Shown here in pieces: positions 8,275-17,648 of a DNA stretch of 64,000 nucleotides (positions are counted from its first letter, which is position 1; each line of letters opens with the position of its first letter). Made by a program: the position numbers and the translations under genes. Source of the stretch: Fen-1298 sp050015675. Lineage in GTDB: Bacteria; Bacteroidota; Ignavibacteria; UBA10030. Below the pieces are notes generated by a model. It had not been told where the DNA came from and made no database searches. It was given only the letters and a program-made list of their open reading frames with translations. The DNA lies in assembly GCA_050015675.1 (NCBI GenBank), contig JBEKAY010000002.1, positions 1 to 64,000 of the forward strand, written 5' to 3'.

Positions 8275-9492
8275 TCATTCATATCTCAAAGCGTCGATGG
8301 GATTGAGCATTGCCGCTTTTCTCGCCGGGTAAAATCCGAAAAATATCCCGATAGCAATAGAAAATCCAAAAGAAAGAATAATCGAAAATGCCGTCACGAT
8401 GGTTGGCCACTTTGCAATGCTCGATATAATCGATGACCCGGCAACGCCGAGTATAATTCCAACAATACCGCCCAGCAAACTTAACACAAGCGCTTCAATA
8501 AGAAATTGTGTTAGGATGTCTCTGCTTCGTGCGCCAATGGACATCCTGATGCCGATTTCGCGTGTTCGTTCCGTGACGGAGACAAGCATAATGTTCATAA
8601 TACCGATACCGCCGACAAGTAATGAGACCGATGCAATGCTTGCGAGTAGGATCGTGAGAATATCTGTGGTTGCCGTTGCTGTTGCCGCGAGATCGGTCTG
8701 ATTACGAATTGTAAAGTCGTCCGGATCGTACGGTTGAATTTTATGTCTCATGCGTAGAAGATCGGAGATCTGTGTTTGAGCCACACTGATATCCTTCAAA
8801 CTCGTGGCGGAGACAAGGATAAACCTTAAATTGGGCCAATGAGAAAGTCTTCGTATGACGGTGGTATATGGTGCAAGGATAACATCATCTTGATCCTGCC
8901 CCATTGCGTTCTGCCCTTTTTTCGTAAGCACGCCGACAACTTTAAACGGGACACTTCGTATGCGAACAGTTTGATCAACCGGACTTGATTCGGGAAAAAG
9001 ATTATCAGCAACCGTTCTTCCTAAGATACAGACTTTTGCCGCCGCTTTAACATCTTGATCGGTAAAAAAATCTCCATACTCTACCGGCCATTGACGGATC
9101 TCTAGATAGTCGGTACCAACACCCTGAATACCTGTCGACCAATTAAGATTACCAGCAATGATTTGGCCTCCGGCAGCTGCACCAGGAGAAATATATTGTA
9201 CAGCTGGGCATTCCTTTCCAATTGCGAGAGCATCATCCTCTGTAAGGGTCGTCGCTGATCCTGCCGCGGTCCTCACTCCCGCTTGTTGTTGGGCGCCTGG
9301 ATATACCATAAGTACATTTGTACCCAAAGATGCAATCTGTTCTTTCACTGAATATTCTGCACCCTGACCGATAGCAAGCATCGCTATAACAGCTCCAACA
9401 CCGATAATGATTCCGAGCATGGTGAGAAATGACCGCATCTTGTTACGTTGCAAAGCTCTGAACGCTGAAACAAGAATATTTAAAATTTTCAT
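8275..9492 (-). CDS. MacB-like ABC transporter permease
   Basis: 405 residues. One N-terminal membrane helix (about 18-42, FLTMLGIIIGVGAVIAMLAIG), a large periplasmic MacB_PCD domain, and three C-terminal helices of the FtsX domain (about 275-400, including GIGIMNIMLVSVTERTREIG). Unlike E. coli MacB it lacks a fused ATPase, which is the separate upstream gene overlapping by 4 bases. With the adaptor at 10277 it should form a mechanotransmitting exporter for peptides, lipoproteins or macrolide-like compounds. Confidence 0.93.
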   Translation of the reverse strand: MKILNILVSAFRALQRNKMRSFLTMLGIIIGVGAVIAMLAIGQGAEYSVKEQIASLGTNVLMVYPGAQQQAGVRTAAGSATTLTEDDALAIGKECPAVQYISPGAAAGGQIIAGNLNWSTGIQGVGTDYLEIRQWPVEYGDFFTDQDVKAAAKVCILGRTVADNLFPESSPVDQTVRIRSVPFKVVGVLTKKGQNAMGQDQDDVILAPYTTVIRRLSHWPNLRFILVSATSLKDISVAQTQISDLLRMRHKIQPYDPDDFTIRNQTDLAATATATTDILTILLASIASVSLLVGGIGIMNIMLVSVTERTREIGIRMSIGARSRDILTQFLIEALVLSLLGGIVGIILGVAGSSIISSIAKWPTIVTAFSIILSFGFSIAIGIFFGFYPARKAAMLNPIDALRYE

Positions 9493-10280
9493 GCCGCTTC
9501 CTCCTCTTCATCATCGATCATTGGCATTTCTTTGATCACCTCGGAGGCGGCCTTTGGACTGCTGTTGATCCTGTCTGTTTTAATTTTACCATCTCGAAAA
9601 ACGATATGTCGTTTCGCAAACGTTGCGATATCCGGTTCATGCGTTACAAGAATAACAGTAATACCGTGATTATTAAGCTCCTGGAATATACCCATGACCT
9701 CAACGCTTGTTCGACTATCCAGATTACCGGTGGGTTCATCGGCAAGAATAATACTCGGATCATTTACCAATGCTCTTGCGATTGCAACACGCTGTTGCTG
9801 TCCACCGGAGAGTTGGTTCGGGTAATGATGAATTCTATCACCAAGTCCTACGCGCTCGAGGGCTTCAATACCTTTTGCTTTGCGGGCTTTTGTCGAGGTC
9901 GGACCGTAGAACAACGGAAGCTCCACATTCTCAAGGGCCGACGTTCGTGACAGAAGATTAAATCCCTGAAACACAAATCCGATTTTTTTATTCCGTATTG
10001 CTGCGAGTTCGTCTCTGGATAACTTACCGACATCGATACCCTCAAGGACATACGATCCCTTCGTTGGTTTATCAAGGCAACCCAAAATATTCATAAATGT
10101 GGATTTACCTGAGCCAGACGCCCCCATGATTGCAACAAATTCTCCTTTTGACACACTTACCGATACTCCACGCAGTGCATGTACATCAACTTCTCCAAGT
10201 TGATAGACTTTGGTTAAATGATCTATCTGGATAAGAGCACCGTTGGCAACTATTGGTGCAGTTTGGATATCGGCTATCAT
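9489..10280 (-). CDS. MacB/LolD-type ABC transporter ATP-binding protein
   Basis: 263 residues. Walker A GASGSGKST, Q-loop FVFQGFNLL, signature LSGGQQQRVAIARAL, Walker B IILADEPTGNLD and switch His in VTHEPD are all present, so the ATPase should be active. It sits between its adaptor and its permease with 4-base overlaps on both sides. The acidic tail (DDEEEEAA) is a minor peculiarity. Confidence 0.95.
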   Translation of the reverse strand: MIADIQTAPIVANGALIQIDHLTKVYQLGEVDVHALRGVSVSVSKGEFVAIMGASGSGKSTFMNILGCLDKPTKGSYVLEGIDVGKLSRDELAAIRNKKIGFVFQGFNLLSRTSALENVELPLFYGPTSTKARKAKGIEALERVGLGDRIHHYPNQLSGGQQQRVAIARALVNDPSIILADEPTGNLDSRTSVEVMGIFQELNNHGITVILVTHEPDIATFAKRHIVFRDGKIKTDRINSSPKAASEVIKEMPMIDDEEEEAA

Positions 10281-11800
10281 CGGAAGCCACCTCCCCCAGG
10301 GCCTCGCTGACCTTGACTCTGACTTGTGAGAGGACTCTGTACCTGTTGAGATGTCGCACCGTTGTCAGAAGTTGCGCCAAGCACTATTTGATCGCCCGGT
10401 TTCAATTTCGATGAATTTATCTCTGTGAATCGTCCATCATTCAAACCGGTCCTTACAAAAATAGATTCAAGCAATCCATTGGATTTCAAAATCCAGACTC
10501 TTCCTCTTCCGGACTGATGGGAGGGTATATATGCACCTTTCTGGTACTCAGGGTAATTTGAAACAATACCGAAGTCTGATGCACCTCCAAATATTTTGGA
10601 TTTTGGTTTATTTAAAGTGGTCGGTGTAGTTTTATGGGATATTTTAGCGGCAAACAACTTTTGCATTTCACTGTGTAAATCTTCCGGACTTAATTTGCCG
10701 CCATGTGCCGATTGAATCGAATCTCTGACGGCTCGGAAACGCAACCTGTCTGTTGGCGATGGTCCTGATGTGTTGTTGTCTTCAGTAAGGGAAGGTCTGC
10801 CAGATCTTGAAGAATCTGTTATGTTGTCTCCTTTTCCCATAAAATCATTTTGCGCGGAACCGGCACCTGTTGTATCAATAATATCTGCCGCCGGCTGAAA
10901 TCTTAAAGCCATATTTGAAACTTTCAAAACATTACTTGCGCTGGCAACGAGTATCTTGACATTTGCTGTTAGACCAGGCATAAGCTTTAGTTGATCATTT
11001 TGAACGTCTATGATGACAATATAATTCACAACATTTTGGATAGATTGGGGAGCAAGCCTGATCTGTGACACTGTGCCTGTAAATTTATCATCGGGATATG
11101 CATCAACTGTAAATGTCGCTTCTTGTCCGATGCTGATCCTGCCAACGTCGGATTCATCAACGGTGGTTTGAACCTGCATTTTTTTGAGATCGTTTGCAAT
11201 TGTAAATAATGTCGGAGATGAGAAACTCGCCGCTACTGTTTGACCGATATTGACTGCACGGTTGATCACGACACCATCGATCGGAGCATAGATTGTCGCG
11301 TAGGCCAAATTGATTTTTGCTCTGTCGAGCGCGGCTTCCGCGGATTTTAAGTTAGCTTCATTTGATTCGTTCGTTGTCAAAGCCGCATCATAATTGAGCT
11401 GTGAGTCGAGTCCGCGATCGATTAGTACTTTCTCCCTATCAAGGTTTCTTTTGCTATCTGCATACTGTGCTTTCGCCTTATCAAGACTTGCTTCAGCATC
11501 TTTTACCGATTGTACTAGAAAGGTAGAATCAATTTGTGCGATGATCTGACCCTTCTTTACAATAGAGTTAAAGTCCGCATAAAGCTTAGCGACAATACCC
11601 GAAACCTGTGTGCCAACATCAACGCTAATGACCGCATTAATAGTGCCGGTTGCCGTTACATAGACTGTCAGGTCTCCCTGCGTAACTTTATCAAACCGGA
11701 AATTGTAACTCTGACTCCTATTTCTGGCAAAGAGTAGAATTACTCCGATAATGATTACGGCGATCACTGAACCATAAATAACGAATGATTTTTTTTTCAT
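10277..11800 (-). CDS. MacA-like periplasmic adaptor (HlyD family) with a long insert
   Basis: 507 residues, longer than E. coli MacA (about 370). N-terminal membrane anchor (about 7-25, VIYGSVIAVIIIGVILLFA), split lipoyl domain (GQIIAQIDSTF and YAPIDGVVINRAVNIGQ), long alpha-hairpin and beta-barrel (VDAYPDDKFTGTV). From about residue 310 to 430 a low-complexity Ser/Thr/Asp-rich insert with a short predicted helix interrupts the membrane-proximal domain, and the C-terminus is Gly/Gln-rich (GQRGPGGGGFR). ATG at 11800 has AGGAG 6 bases upstream, so this is the first gene of a three-gene operon with the ATPase and permease. Confidence 0.9.
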   Translation of the reverse strand: MKKKSFVIYGSVIAVIIIGVILLFARNRSQSYNFRFDKVTQGDLTVYVTATGTINAVISVDVGTQVSGIVAKLYADFNSIVKKGQIIAQIDSTFLVQSVKDAEASLDKAKAQYADSKRNLDREKVLIDRGLDSQLNYDAALTTNESNEANLKSAEAALDRAKINLAYATIYAPIDGVVINRAVNIGQTVAASFSSPTLFTIANDLKKMQVQTTVDESDVGRISIGQEATFTVDAYPDDKFTGTVSQIRLAPQSIQNVVNYIVIIDVQNDQLKLMPGLTANVKILVASASNVLKVSNMALRFQPAADIIDTTGAGSAQNDFMGKGDNITDSSRSGRPSLTEDNNTSGPSPTDRLRFRAVRDSIQSAHGGKLSPEDLHSEMQKLFAAKISHKTTPTTLNKPKSKIFGGASDFGIVSNYPEYQKGAYIPSHQSGRGRVWILKSNGLLESIFVRTGLNDGRFTEINSSKLKPGDQIVLGATSDNGATSQQVQSPLTSQSQGQRGPGGGGFR

Positions 11801-12020
11801 AATGAACTCCTAAAGAACCATCAAAGAAGACTTACACATTGTCTGTAATTATTAGACGAATTCTGCCACGGAAAGTTTTTTAATCTCAAACGGAATCAAT
11901 GGATGATTTCCAACTACAGGCTACCATATAGACAAAATCCGATGGCCGAAAGTTTCATCGGCTGTGTTAAATATTGTGTGGCAGATGGAAAGACAAGTAT
12001 TTATTTAAAGGTTTGTATGG

Positions 12021-12641
12021 TCAAGATGGTCCCATAAGTTCACGAAATGTTTTTCCTGAAATCACCTGGCCTTCTTTCAGAATTGTTTGAACGGAAATTT
12101 GACCACGTTTAGCGCGTCGCACAAAGTCCTGTTCGGTAAAAATGACGGTTTGTAATTTTGCTCCATATCGCTTCCACGCAATAGATGCAATGATATCGAG
12201 GTGACTGCGAATTTCTTGTTCCGTCATCCGGCTGTTGATGACGAGGCACAAGTCAACGGTGGTGTCGTGTGCGTCCCGTTTCATGACACTGTTACCATAA
12301 AGAATCGCACTCTCGACGTAAATCGATAATTCTTTTCGCAGACGCTTGGCAAGACATCCGAGATGCTGTCGCTCAATTTCGAGCATGGGAAGAATTCCTT
12401 CGTGCCACAAATGATGTTCGCGGTTAATGGTGAACAAGTGATCGCGTCCTCCACGGTTACGATTCACAAAACCGATGTGCTCAAGCCGTGTGAGTGCCTT
12501 CAGACATGATCGATGATTCATGTGAGAAAGTCGCGCAATTTCTCTGCCGGAAAACGGACGCGCAGCGTCCATAAGGATTCGCAGTACAGAAATATGTGAC
12601 CATGTGGAAAAAACTTCATCAAGTATATAATCGAAACGCAT
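12021..12641 (-). CDS. Winged-helix protein fused to a degenerate nucleotidyltransferase domain
   Basis: 206 residues from the ATG at 12641, which has a GAGG site 8 bases upstream. A TTG at 12665 is in frame but less likely. Residues about 10-80 form a MarR/ArsR-like winged helix (FSGREIARLSHMNHRSCLKALTRLEHIGFV). Residues about 105-150 resemble a MNT-type nucleotidyltransferase: YGNSVMKRDAHDTTVDLCLVI corresponds to GS-x(n)-DxD, but Ser becomes part of GNS and only one Asp of DxD remains, so catalysis is doubtful. It is transcribed away from hypA and may regulate the divergent hydrogenase operon (inference). Confidence 0.75.
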   Translation of the reverse strand: MRFDYILDEVFSTWSHISVLRILMDAARPFSGREIARLSHMNHRSCLKALTRLEHIGFVNRNRGGRDHLFTINREHHLWHEGILPMLEIERQHLGCLAKRLRKELSIYVESAILYGNSVMKRDAHDTTVDLCLVINSRMTEQEIRSHLDIIASIAWKRYGAKLQTVIFTEQDFVRRAKRGQISVQTILKEGQVISGKTFRELMGPS

Positions 12642-12747
12642 AGATCGATCCTCTTGCACCGGCAAAGAATCCGGTATAATTATGAACGCAGATGCACCTT
12701 AATAGTTCGGTTTATTATAATAAAAATATTGGATACATTTCTCTCCG

Positions 12748-12769
12748 TATGGATACAAAAGCATCCATA
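12748..12769. promoter_or_regulatory. Inverted repeat in the divergent gap upstream of hypA
   Basis: TATGGAT, 8-base spacer, ATCCATA: a perfect 7-bp dyad located between the winged-helix gene (start 12641) and hypA (start 12921). AT-rich, -10-like words occur on the left side (TATAAT at 12675-12680). It could be an operator for the neighbouring winged-helix protein or another regulator. No U-tract follows, so it is unlikely to be a terminator. Confidence 0.4.
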
Positions 12770-12920
12770 ATATAGCGGAATATTCATTTTCAGGAAAGAA
12801 GCTTTTAATAATTTCGCATAACTGAAAAGCGAAAGGCGGTTTTATGCAAAAGCAGTCATATCGCAGATCGGTACATTTCTTGCCTTCTTCAATGTAGATT
12901 CATTAAGAAAATGTGATGCA

Positions 12921-13283
12921 ATGCATGAACTTTCGATTGCACAAAGTATTGTCGAGATAATTCAGCAGCACGTTCCTGAACCAGACTGGGAGTGTGTCAC
13001 AGTGGTGCGATTAAAAATCGGTGCAATTGCAGGCGTAGTTCCCGATTCACTGGAGTTTTCGTTTCAAGCCATTACGGTAGAATCATCGCTCAGTCATGCG
13101 CGGCTGGAAATTGAATTCATTCCATTTCGCATTCATTGTAACAGTTGCAATACGACAGCAGAAAACGAAGTCGGATTTGCGCTGTGCAGTACGTGCGGAA
13201 GCACAGATACGAAAATGGTGTCGGGATCAGAGTTGCACATCACAGAGATCGAGATAGCAGAACCAGAAGAGAAAATGTTATGA
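12921..13283 (+). CDS. hypA: Hydrogenase nickel incorporation protein HypA
   Basis: 120 residues, full length. N-terminal MHE with His2, the nickel-binding residue of the family, and a zinc site made by C73-x2-C76 and C89-x2-C92. HypA accepts nickel and, with HypB, delivers it to the hydrogenase large-subunit precursor. It begins the rightward hyp-hox set, and its stop overlaps the hypB ATG by 4 bases. Confidence 0.96.
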   Translation: MHELSIAQSIVEIIQQHVPEPDWECVTVVRLKIGAIAGVVPDSLEFSFQAITVESSLSHARLEIEFIPFRIHCNSCNTTAENEVGFALCSTCGSTDTKMVSGSELHITEIEIAEPEEKML

Positions 13284-13936
13284 GTATCGTTACCATTGAA
13301 CGAAAAGTGTTGGAGAAAAACGACGAGCTTGCGGCAAAAAATCGCGAACTCTTTCAACACCATGGTGCGTTCGTAGTGAACATTGTCAGCTCGCCGGGTT
13401 CCGGCAAGACAAGCATTTTAGAACGAACATTGGAGCATCTGAAAGACAAGTTTCGCCTTGCGGTTATTGAAGGTGATGTACAAACGGATTTTGATGCGCA
13501 GCGTGTGGCAAAGTTTGGTGTGCCTGTTGTGCAAATTATTACGAACGGCGGCTGCCATCTTGATGCGAAATTAGTGCAGGATGCACTCGGCAATATTAAC
13601 TTGAACGGAATTCAACTGCTCGTCATCGAAAACGTTGGCAATCTTGTGTGCCCCGCCAACTACGATTTAGGCGAGCATATAAAAGTGGTAGTGGCAAGCA
13701 CGACAGAAGGAGACGATAAACCATTGAAGTATCCTGCAATGTTCCGGAATGCTTCTGTTCTTCTCGTCAATAAAATTGATTTGCTGCCATATGTAAATTG
13801 TAATATTATTGAGTTGAAAAATAATGCACTCCGCATCAATCCGGCATTGAATGTATTTGAAACATCGTGTACGACAAAACAGGGAATCGAGGAGTGGTGC
13901 ACATGGTTACAGGAACAAGTAAAAAGTAAGAAGTAA
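13280..13936 (+). CDS. hypB: Hydrogenase nickel incorporation GTPase HypB
   Basis: 218 residues from ATG 13280, which overlaps the hypA stop and begins MSIVTIERKV. An upstream ATG in the same frame lies inside hypA and is not credible. P-loop SSPGSGKT at 37-44, the conserved metal-site C92-H93 in NGGCHLDAK, and NKIDLLPY for guanine recognition. There is no N-terminal His-rich nickel-storage stretch, so it is the minimal form. It powers nickel insertion into HoxH using GTP. A 92-base gap separates it from hoxE. Confidence 0.95.
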   Translation: MSIVTIERKVLEKNDELAAKNRELFQHHGAFVVNIVSSPGSGKTSILERTLEHLKDKFRLAVIEGDVQTDFDAQRVAKFGVPVVQIITNGGCHLDAKLVQDALGNINLNGIQLLVIENVGNLVCPANYDLGEHIKVVVASTTEGDDKPLKYPAMFRNASVLLVNKIDLLPYVNCNIIELKNNALRINPALNVFETSCTTKQGIEEWCTWLQEQVKSKK

Positions 13937-14028
13937 GATGTAAGAATCAGAATGTATCAAGAGAGATCGATGTATAAACACAAGAGTATCATCAACTAAA
14001 AACGAATAACGGACTTTAAATAATAACT

Positions 14029-14544
14029 ATGGTACAACCAGAATCTAAAGACCATCCAAGCGGCGACAATCGGTTTAAGCTGCTCGACAGAGCAATTACC
14101 AAACATCATGGAAGAGGCGATGCATTAATTGAGATATTGCATGTGGCTCAGGGCATTTTTGGATTTCTTGAAAATGACCTGCTGGTGTACATTGCCAATG
14201 CATTGAAGCTTCCACTCAGCCGCGTGTACGGCGTAGCGACATTTTATCATTTCTTCCGGTTAAAACCACAAGGCGAGCACACCTTCGTACTTTGTACCGG
14301 TACGGCATGTTACGTGAAAGGTGCAAACGAAATTCAAAAAGCTGTCGAACATCACTGCGAATGTAAATTCGGCGAGACAACGAAGGACGACAAAGTCTCG
14401 CTCATTTCGGCGCGCTGTGTTGGTTCATGCGGACTGGCTCCGGTTTCTGTACTTGATGATTCTGTCGCCGGCAAAATGACGCCCGATGAAGCAGTAAAAC
14501 GCATAAAGCATTGGCAGGAAGAAATAAAGGAGGTTGCAGCATGA
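14029..14544 (+). CDS. hoxE: Bidirectional hydrogenase diaphorase subunit HoxE (NuoE-like)
   Basis: 171 residues of the 24-kDa NuoE family. The thioredoxin-like [2Fe-2S] ligands are C89-x4-C94 and C130-x3-C134. It helps pass electrons between the NADH-binding HoxF and the hydrogenase module. No strong ribosome site is seen before the ATG. It overlaps hoxF by 4 bases. The choice of HoxE over complex I NuoE rests on the adjacent hydrogenase subunits and the absence of membrane Nuo genes. Confidence 0.9.
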   Translation: MVQPESKDHPSGDNRFKLLDRAITKHHGRGDALIEILHVAQGIFGFLENDLLVYIANALKLPLSRVYGVATFYHFFRLKPQGEHTFVLCTGTACYVKGANEIQKAVEHHCECKFGETTKDDKVSLISARCVGSCGLAPVSVLDDSVAGKMTPDEAVKRIKHWQEEIKEVAA

Positions 14545-16202
14545 CAATAGAAGATCTCCGTGAGTTAGCAGAAAAAGAGCAAGCACGGCAGGCGCAATTC
14601 GAACATCGTATTTTGTTTTGTTCATCTGCCGGCTGTGTTTCGAGCGGGTGCGATGCAGTGAAAGCCGAAATGAAGAAAGCAATTGAAGAGCTCGGGTTGA
14701 CGAAGAAATGCGAATTAATCGGCACCGGCTGTCTCGGTCTCTGCGGTGAAGGTCCATTGGTGTTTGTGCATTCCGACCCGACACTCTATCAACATGTAGA
14801 TGCGAAAATAGCGCGTCGCATCGTGGAAGAACATATTGGACAAGGTAAAAAAGTAAAAGAGAACGAAATTGATATGAACGTTCCGTTCTTTACTTCGCAA
14901 AAGAAAATCGTACTGGAAAATATGGGAAAAATTAATGCCGAGAGCATCGAAGAGTACATCGCGGCAGGCGGATACGAAGCACTTGCGAAAGTGCTGACCG
15001 AGTTAACGCCGGAAGAAGTGATCAGCGAAATTCGCAAAGCCGGATTGCGCGGCAGAGGCGGCGCAGGGTATCCCACCGGATTGAAATGGGATATCGTCCG
15101 TAAGGGTATAGCAGATCAAAAGTATGTTATCTGCAATGCAGATGAAGGAGACCCCGGTGCTTTTATGGATCGCAGCGTTCTCGAAGGTGATCCGCATCGT
15201 GTGTTGGAAGGTATGGCTATTGCCGGATATGCGGTTGGTGCAAGCCAGGGATTTATATATGTTCGCGCAGAATACCCGCTTGCTATCGAACGGCTGAAGA
15301 CTGCGATCAAGCAGGCGGAACGACTTGGACTGCTTGGTAATAGAATTTTTGAATCTCAATTCAACTTCCGCATCGATATTCGGATTGGCGCCGGCGCATT
15401 CGTTTGCGGTGAGGAAACGGCATTGATGCGTTCTGTGATGGGGCGTCGCGGCCGTCCGAAAGTACGTCCGCCGTATCCGTCGGAAAAAGGATTGTGGGAC
15501 AAGCCGACGCTCATTAATAATGTTGAGACCTATGCCAATATTACACCCATTCTCATACACGGAAGCGCATGGTTCACAGGAATCGGGACCCCAAAAAGTC
15601 CTGGCACCAAAGTTTTTGCACTTGCCGGAAAAATTAATCGTACTGGACTTGTCGAAGTACCGATGGGTATTCCACTCAGAAAAATTATTTTCGATATAGG
15701 CGGTGGAACTCCGGAAGGCACTGAATTCAAAGCGGCGCAAACCGGCGGCCCCTCCGGCGGCTGCATTCCGAAAGAACATCTTGATCTGCCGGTTGATTAT
15801 GAATCACTCCAAACAGTCGGTTCGATTATGGGCAGCGGTGGAATGATCATTATGGATGACACTTCCGACATGGTCGATGTGGCGAAATACTTCATGGATT
15901 TCTGTATGGATGAATCATGCGGCAAGTGTATCCCATGCCGCGTTGGAACAAAACATATCTTTATGTTACTCGACAAGATTGTTAATCGTAAAGCGACAGA
16001 AGAAGAATTTGAATTATTGAAAGAACTTTGCGTTATGGTAAAAGAAACCAGCCTTTGCGGTCTTGGTCAATCGGCACCTAACCCTGTTCTTTCCACTATT
16101 CGATTCTTTAAAGAAGAATACATATCCAAGCTGAAAGCTGCGACCGAGTTCAACGCGAATGACAACGGTCACTCACCGGTATCTGCCGCGAAGGAGGCAT
16201 AA
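14541..16202 (+). CDS. hoxF: Diaphorase subunit HoxF (NuoF-like, NADH/FMN-binding)
   Basis: 553 residues from ATG 14541, chosen because it overlaps the hoxE stop and follows AAGGAGG. N-terminal thioredoxin-like [2Fe-2S] domain (C27, C32, C64, C68), then the FMN/NADH-binding core (RGRGGAGYPTG and CNADEGDPGAFMD), an SLBB domain and a C-terminal [4Fe-4S] site (ESCGKCIPC with a distal Cys in SLCGLGQ). It oxidises NADH or reduces NAD+ in the cytoplasm. It lacks the extra C-terminal ferredoxin domain of some electron-bifurcating homologues. Confidence 0.93.
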   Translation: MTIEDLRELAEKEQARQAQFEHRILFCSSAGCVSSGCDAVKAEMKKAIEELGLTKKCELIGTGCLGLCGEGPLVFVHSDPTLYQHVDAKIARRIVEEHIGQGKKVKENEIDMNVPFFTSQKKIVLENMGKINAESIEEYIAAGGYEALAKVLTELTPEEVISEIRKAGLRGRGGAGYPTGLKWDIVRKGIADQKYVICNADEGDPGAFMDRSVLEGDPHRVLEGMAIAGYAVGASQGFIYVRAEYPLAIERLKTAIKQAERLGLLGNRIFESQFNFRIDIRIGAGAFVCGEETALMRSVMGRRGRPKVRPPYPSEKGLWDKPTLINNVETYANITPILIHGSAWFTGIGTPKSPGTKVFALAGKINRTGLVEVPMGIPLRKIIFDIGGGTPEGTEFKAAQTGGPSGGCIPKEHLDLPVDYESLQTVGSIMGSGGMIIMDDTSDMVDVAKYFMDFCMDESCGKCIPCRVGTKHIFMLLDKIVNRKATEEEFELLKELCVMVKETSLCGLGQSAPNPVLSTIRFFKEEYISKLKAATEFNANDNGHSPVSAAKEA

Positions 16203-16205
16203 TCT

Positions 16206-16940
16206 ATGTCAGTTATAACGTTTATTATAGATGAAGAACATTACAGCGCCAAGGAAGGAGATACAATCCTTCAGGTTGCACACGACAATAAAATTCACAT
16301 TCTCACGTTGTGTTATCTTGATGGTTTATCCACTTTTGGCGCTTGCCGATTATGCGTGGTAGAGATTGAGGGATTACCAAAACTGTTGCCTGCTTGTACC
16401 ACCAAGCCGACTGAAGGCATGATAGTTCGAACCAACACTGAGCGGTTGAAAAAATACCGCCGAATGATTGTCGAGTTGTTGGCGTCCGAAGGAAACCACC
16501 AGTGCGCTGTATGTGTGGTCAATGGACATTGTGAGTTGCAAGATTTAGCATACGAAGTTGGACTCGACCATGTACGCTTCCCTTATCTCTTTCCACATAA
16601 ATCTCTCGATGCCACTCATAAAGAATTTGTCATGGATAGAAACCGGTGTGTTTTATGTACGCGCTGCGTGCGGGTCTGCCATGAAGTTGAAGCGGCACAC
16701 ACATGGGATATCGCAGGCCGCGGGATCGATTGCGAGATCATCGCCGACCTCAATCAGCCGTGGGGTACATCAGAAAGCTGCACATCGTGCGGTAAATGTG
16801 TACGTGTCTGCCCGACAGGTGCGTTGTTTGAGAAAGGCGCTTCCATCGGCGAAATGCAGAAAGAACGCGGATTCATCAAGTTTATTGTCAATGCCCGCAA
16901 TAAGCGCGAATGGGTACACACGGCTCACGAAGAAGAATAA
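16206..16940 (+). CDS. hoxU: Diaphorase iron-sulfur subunit HoxU (NuoG N-terminal-like)
   Basis: 244 residues. [2Fe-2S] ferredoxin domain (C36, C47, C50, C64), the His/Cys cluster site H98, C100, C103, C109, and two [4Fe-4S] clusters (C148/151/154/158 and C192/195/198/202). Length and cluster set match HoxU rather than the much longer NuoG. It wires HoxEF to the HoxYH hydrogenase. It follows hoxF by 3 bases. Confidence 0.93.
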   Translation: MSVITFIIDEEHYSAKEGDTILQVAHDNKIHILTLCYLDGLSTFGACRLCVVEIEGLPKLLPACTTKPTEGMIVRTNTERLKKYRRMIVELLASEGNHQCAVCVVNGHCELQDLAYEVGLDHVRFPYLFPHKSLDATHKEFVMDRNRCVLCTRCVRVCHEVEAAHTWDIAGRGIDCEIIADLNQPWGTSESCTSCGKCVRVCPTGALFEKGASIGEMQKERGFIKFIVNARNKREWVHTAHEEE

Positions 16941-17023
16941 ATTCAATGAAAACTAATCAAATGAAAAAAATGTTCTAAAATTAATAACGAAAGCTGAAAA
17001 CTCTCTACGAGAAATAAATAATT

Positions 17024-17560
17024 ATGAAACCAAGAGTAGCAACAGCATGGCTAGGAGGATGTTCCGGCTGTCATATGTCGTTCCTCGATTTAGACGAACG
17101 GCTCATCGAACTGGCAGACAAGATAGAACTTGTTTATTCTCCAATTGCTGATATAAAAGAATTTCCAAAGAATGTTGATGTCACACTCGTCGAGGGTGCA
17201 GTTGCAAATTCCGAAAACGAAGAGATGGCGCACATCATTCGAAAAAACTCCCGTATTGTTGTAGCATTCGGCGATTGTGCCACGACGGGTAATGTGACGG
17301 CGATGAGAAATTCGATCCCGCTTGAAGAAGTTGAACGACGCTCATACATCGAATTGGTGGATAAGAACCCTCGTATCCCGGACGAATATGTGACAATTGC
17401 CCAGCTTCTAAAGACTGCGAAGCCATTACATGAACTTATTAAAGTAGATGTGTGGCTGCATGGCTGTCCACCGACCGCCGATCAAATTTGGTTTGCCGTT
17501 AGCGAATTACTACAAGGCAAAATTCCCGTACTGCCGCCGGCATATTTACGGTATGGTTAA
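17024..17560 (+). CDS. hoxY: [NiFe] hydrogenase small subunit HoxY
   Basis: 178 residues, the short small-subunit type with no Tat signal, hence cytoplasmic. Ligands for the single proximal [4Fe-4S] cluster are C13 and C16 (GGCSGC), C85 (FGDCA) and C148 (HGCPP). This matches group 3 (soluble, NAD-linked) small subunits, which lack medial and distal clusters. It pairs with HoxH downstream. Confidence 0.94.
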   Translation: MKPRVATAWLGGCSGCHMSFLDLDERLIELADKIELVYSPIADIKEFPKNVDVTLVEGAVANSENEEMAHIIRKNSRIVVAFGDCATTGNVTAMRNSIPLEEVERRSYIELVDKNPRIPDEYVTIAQLLKTAKPLHELIKVDVWLHGCPPTADQIWFAVSELLQGKIPVLPPAYLRYG

Positions 17561-17648
17561 AATAATATTTATAGCGAAAGGCTCTGGCAAAATGAGTATA
17601 AAATCTTATTTATGCCGCGCAAAAAGAAATAATTAAAATGAGAAAAAT

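Noticed and set aside
7946..8278. 110-codon minus-strand frame spanning the gap between the ABC and RND operons
   Set aside because: It overlaps the propeller signal peptide and has neither a ribosome site nor recognisable features.
15003..15779. 258-codon frame on the minus strand inside hoxF
   Set aside because: Antisense shadow of a clearly conserved gene; no homologous motif.
14029..16940. Respiratory complex I fragment (nuoEFG)
   Set aside because: The third subunit is HoxU length, hydrogenase subunits follow directly, and no membrane Nuo genes are present.
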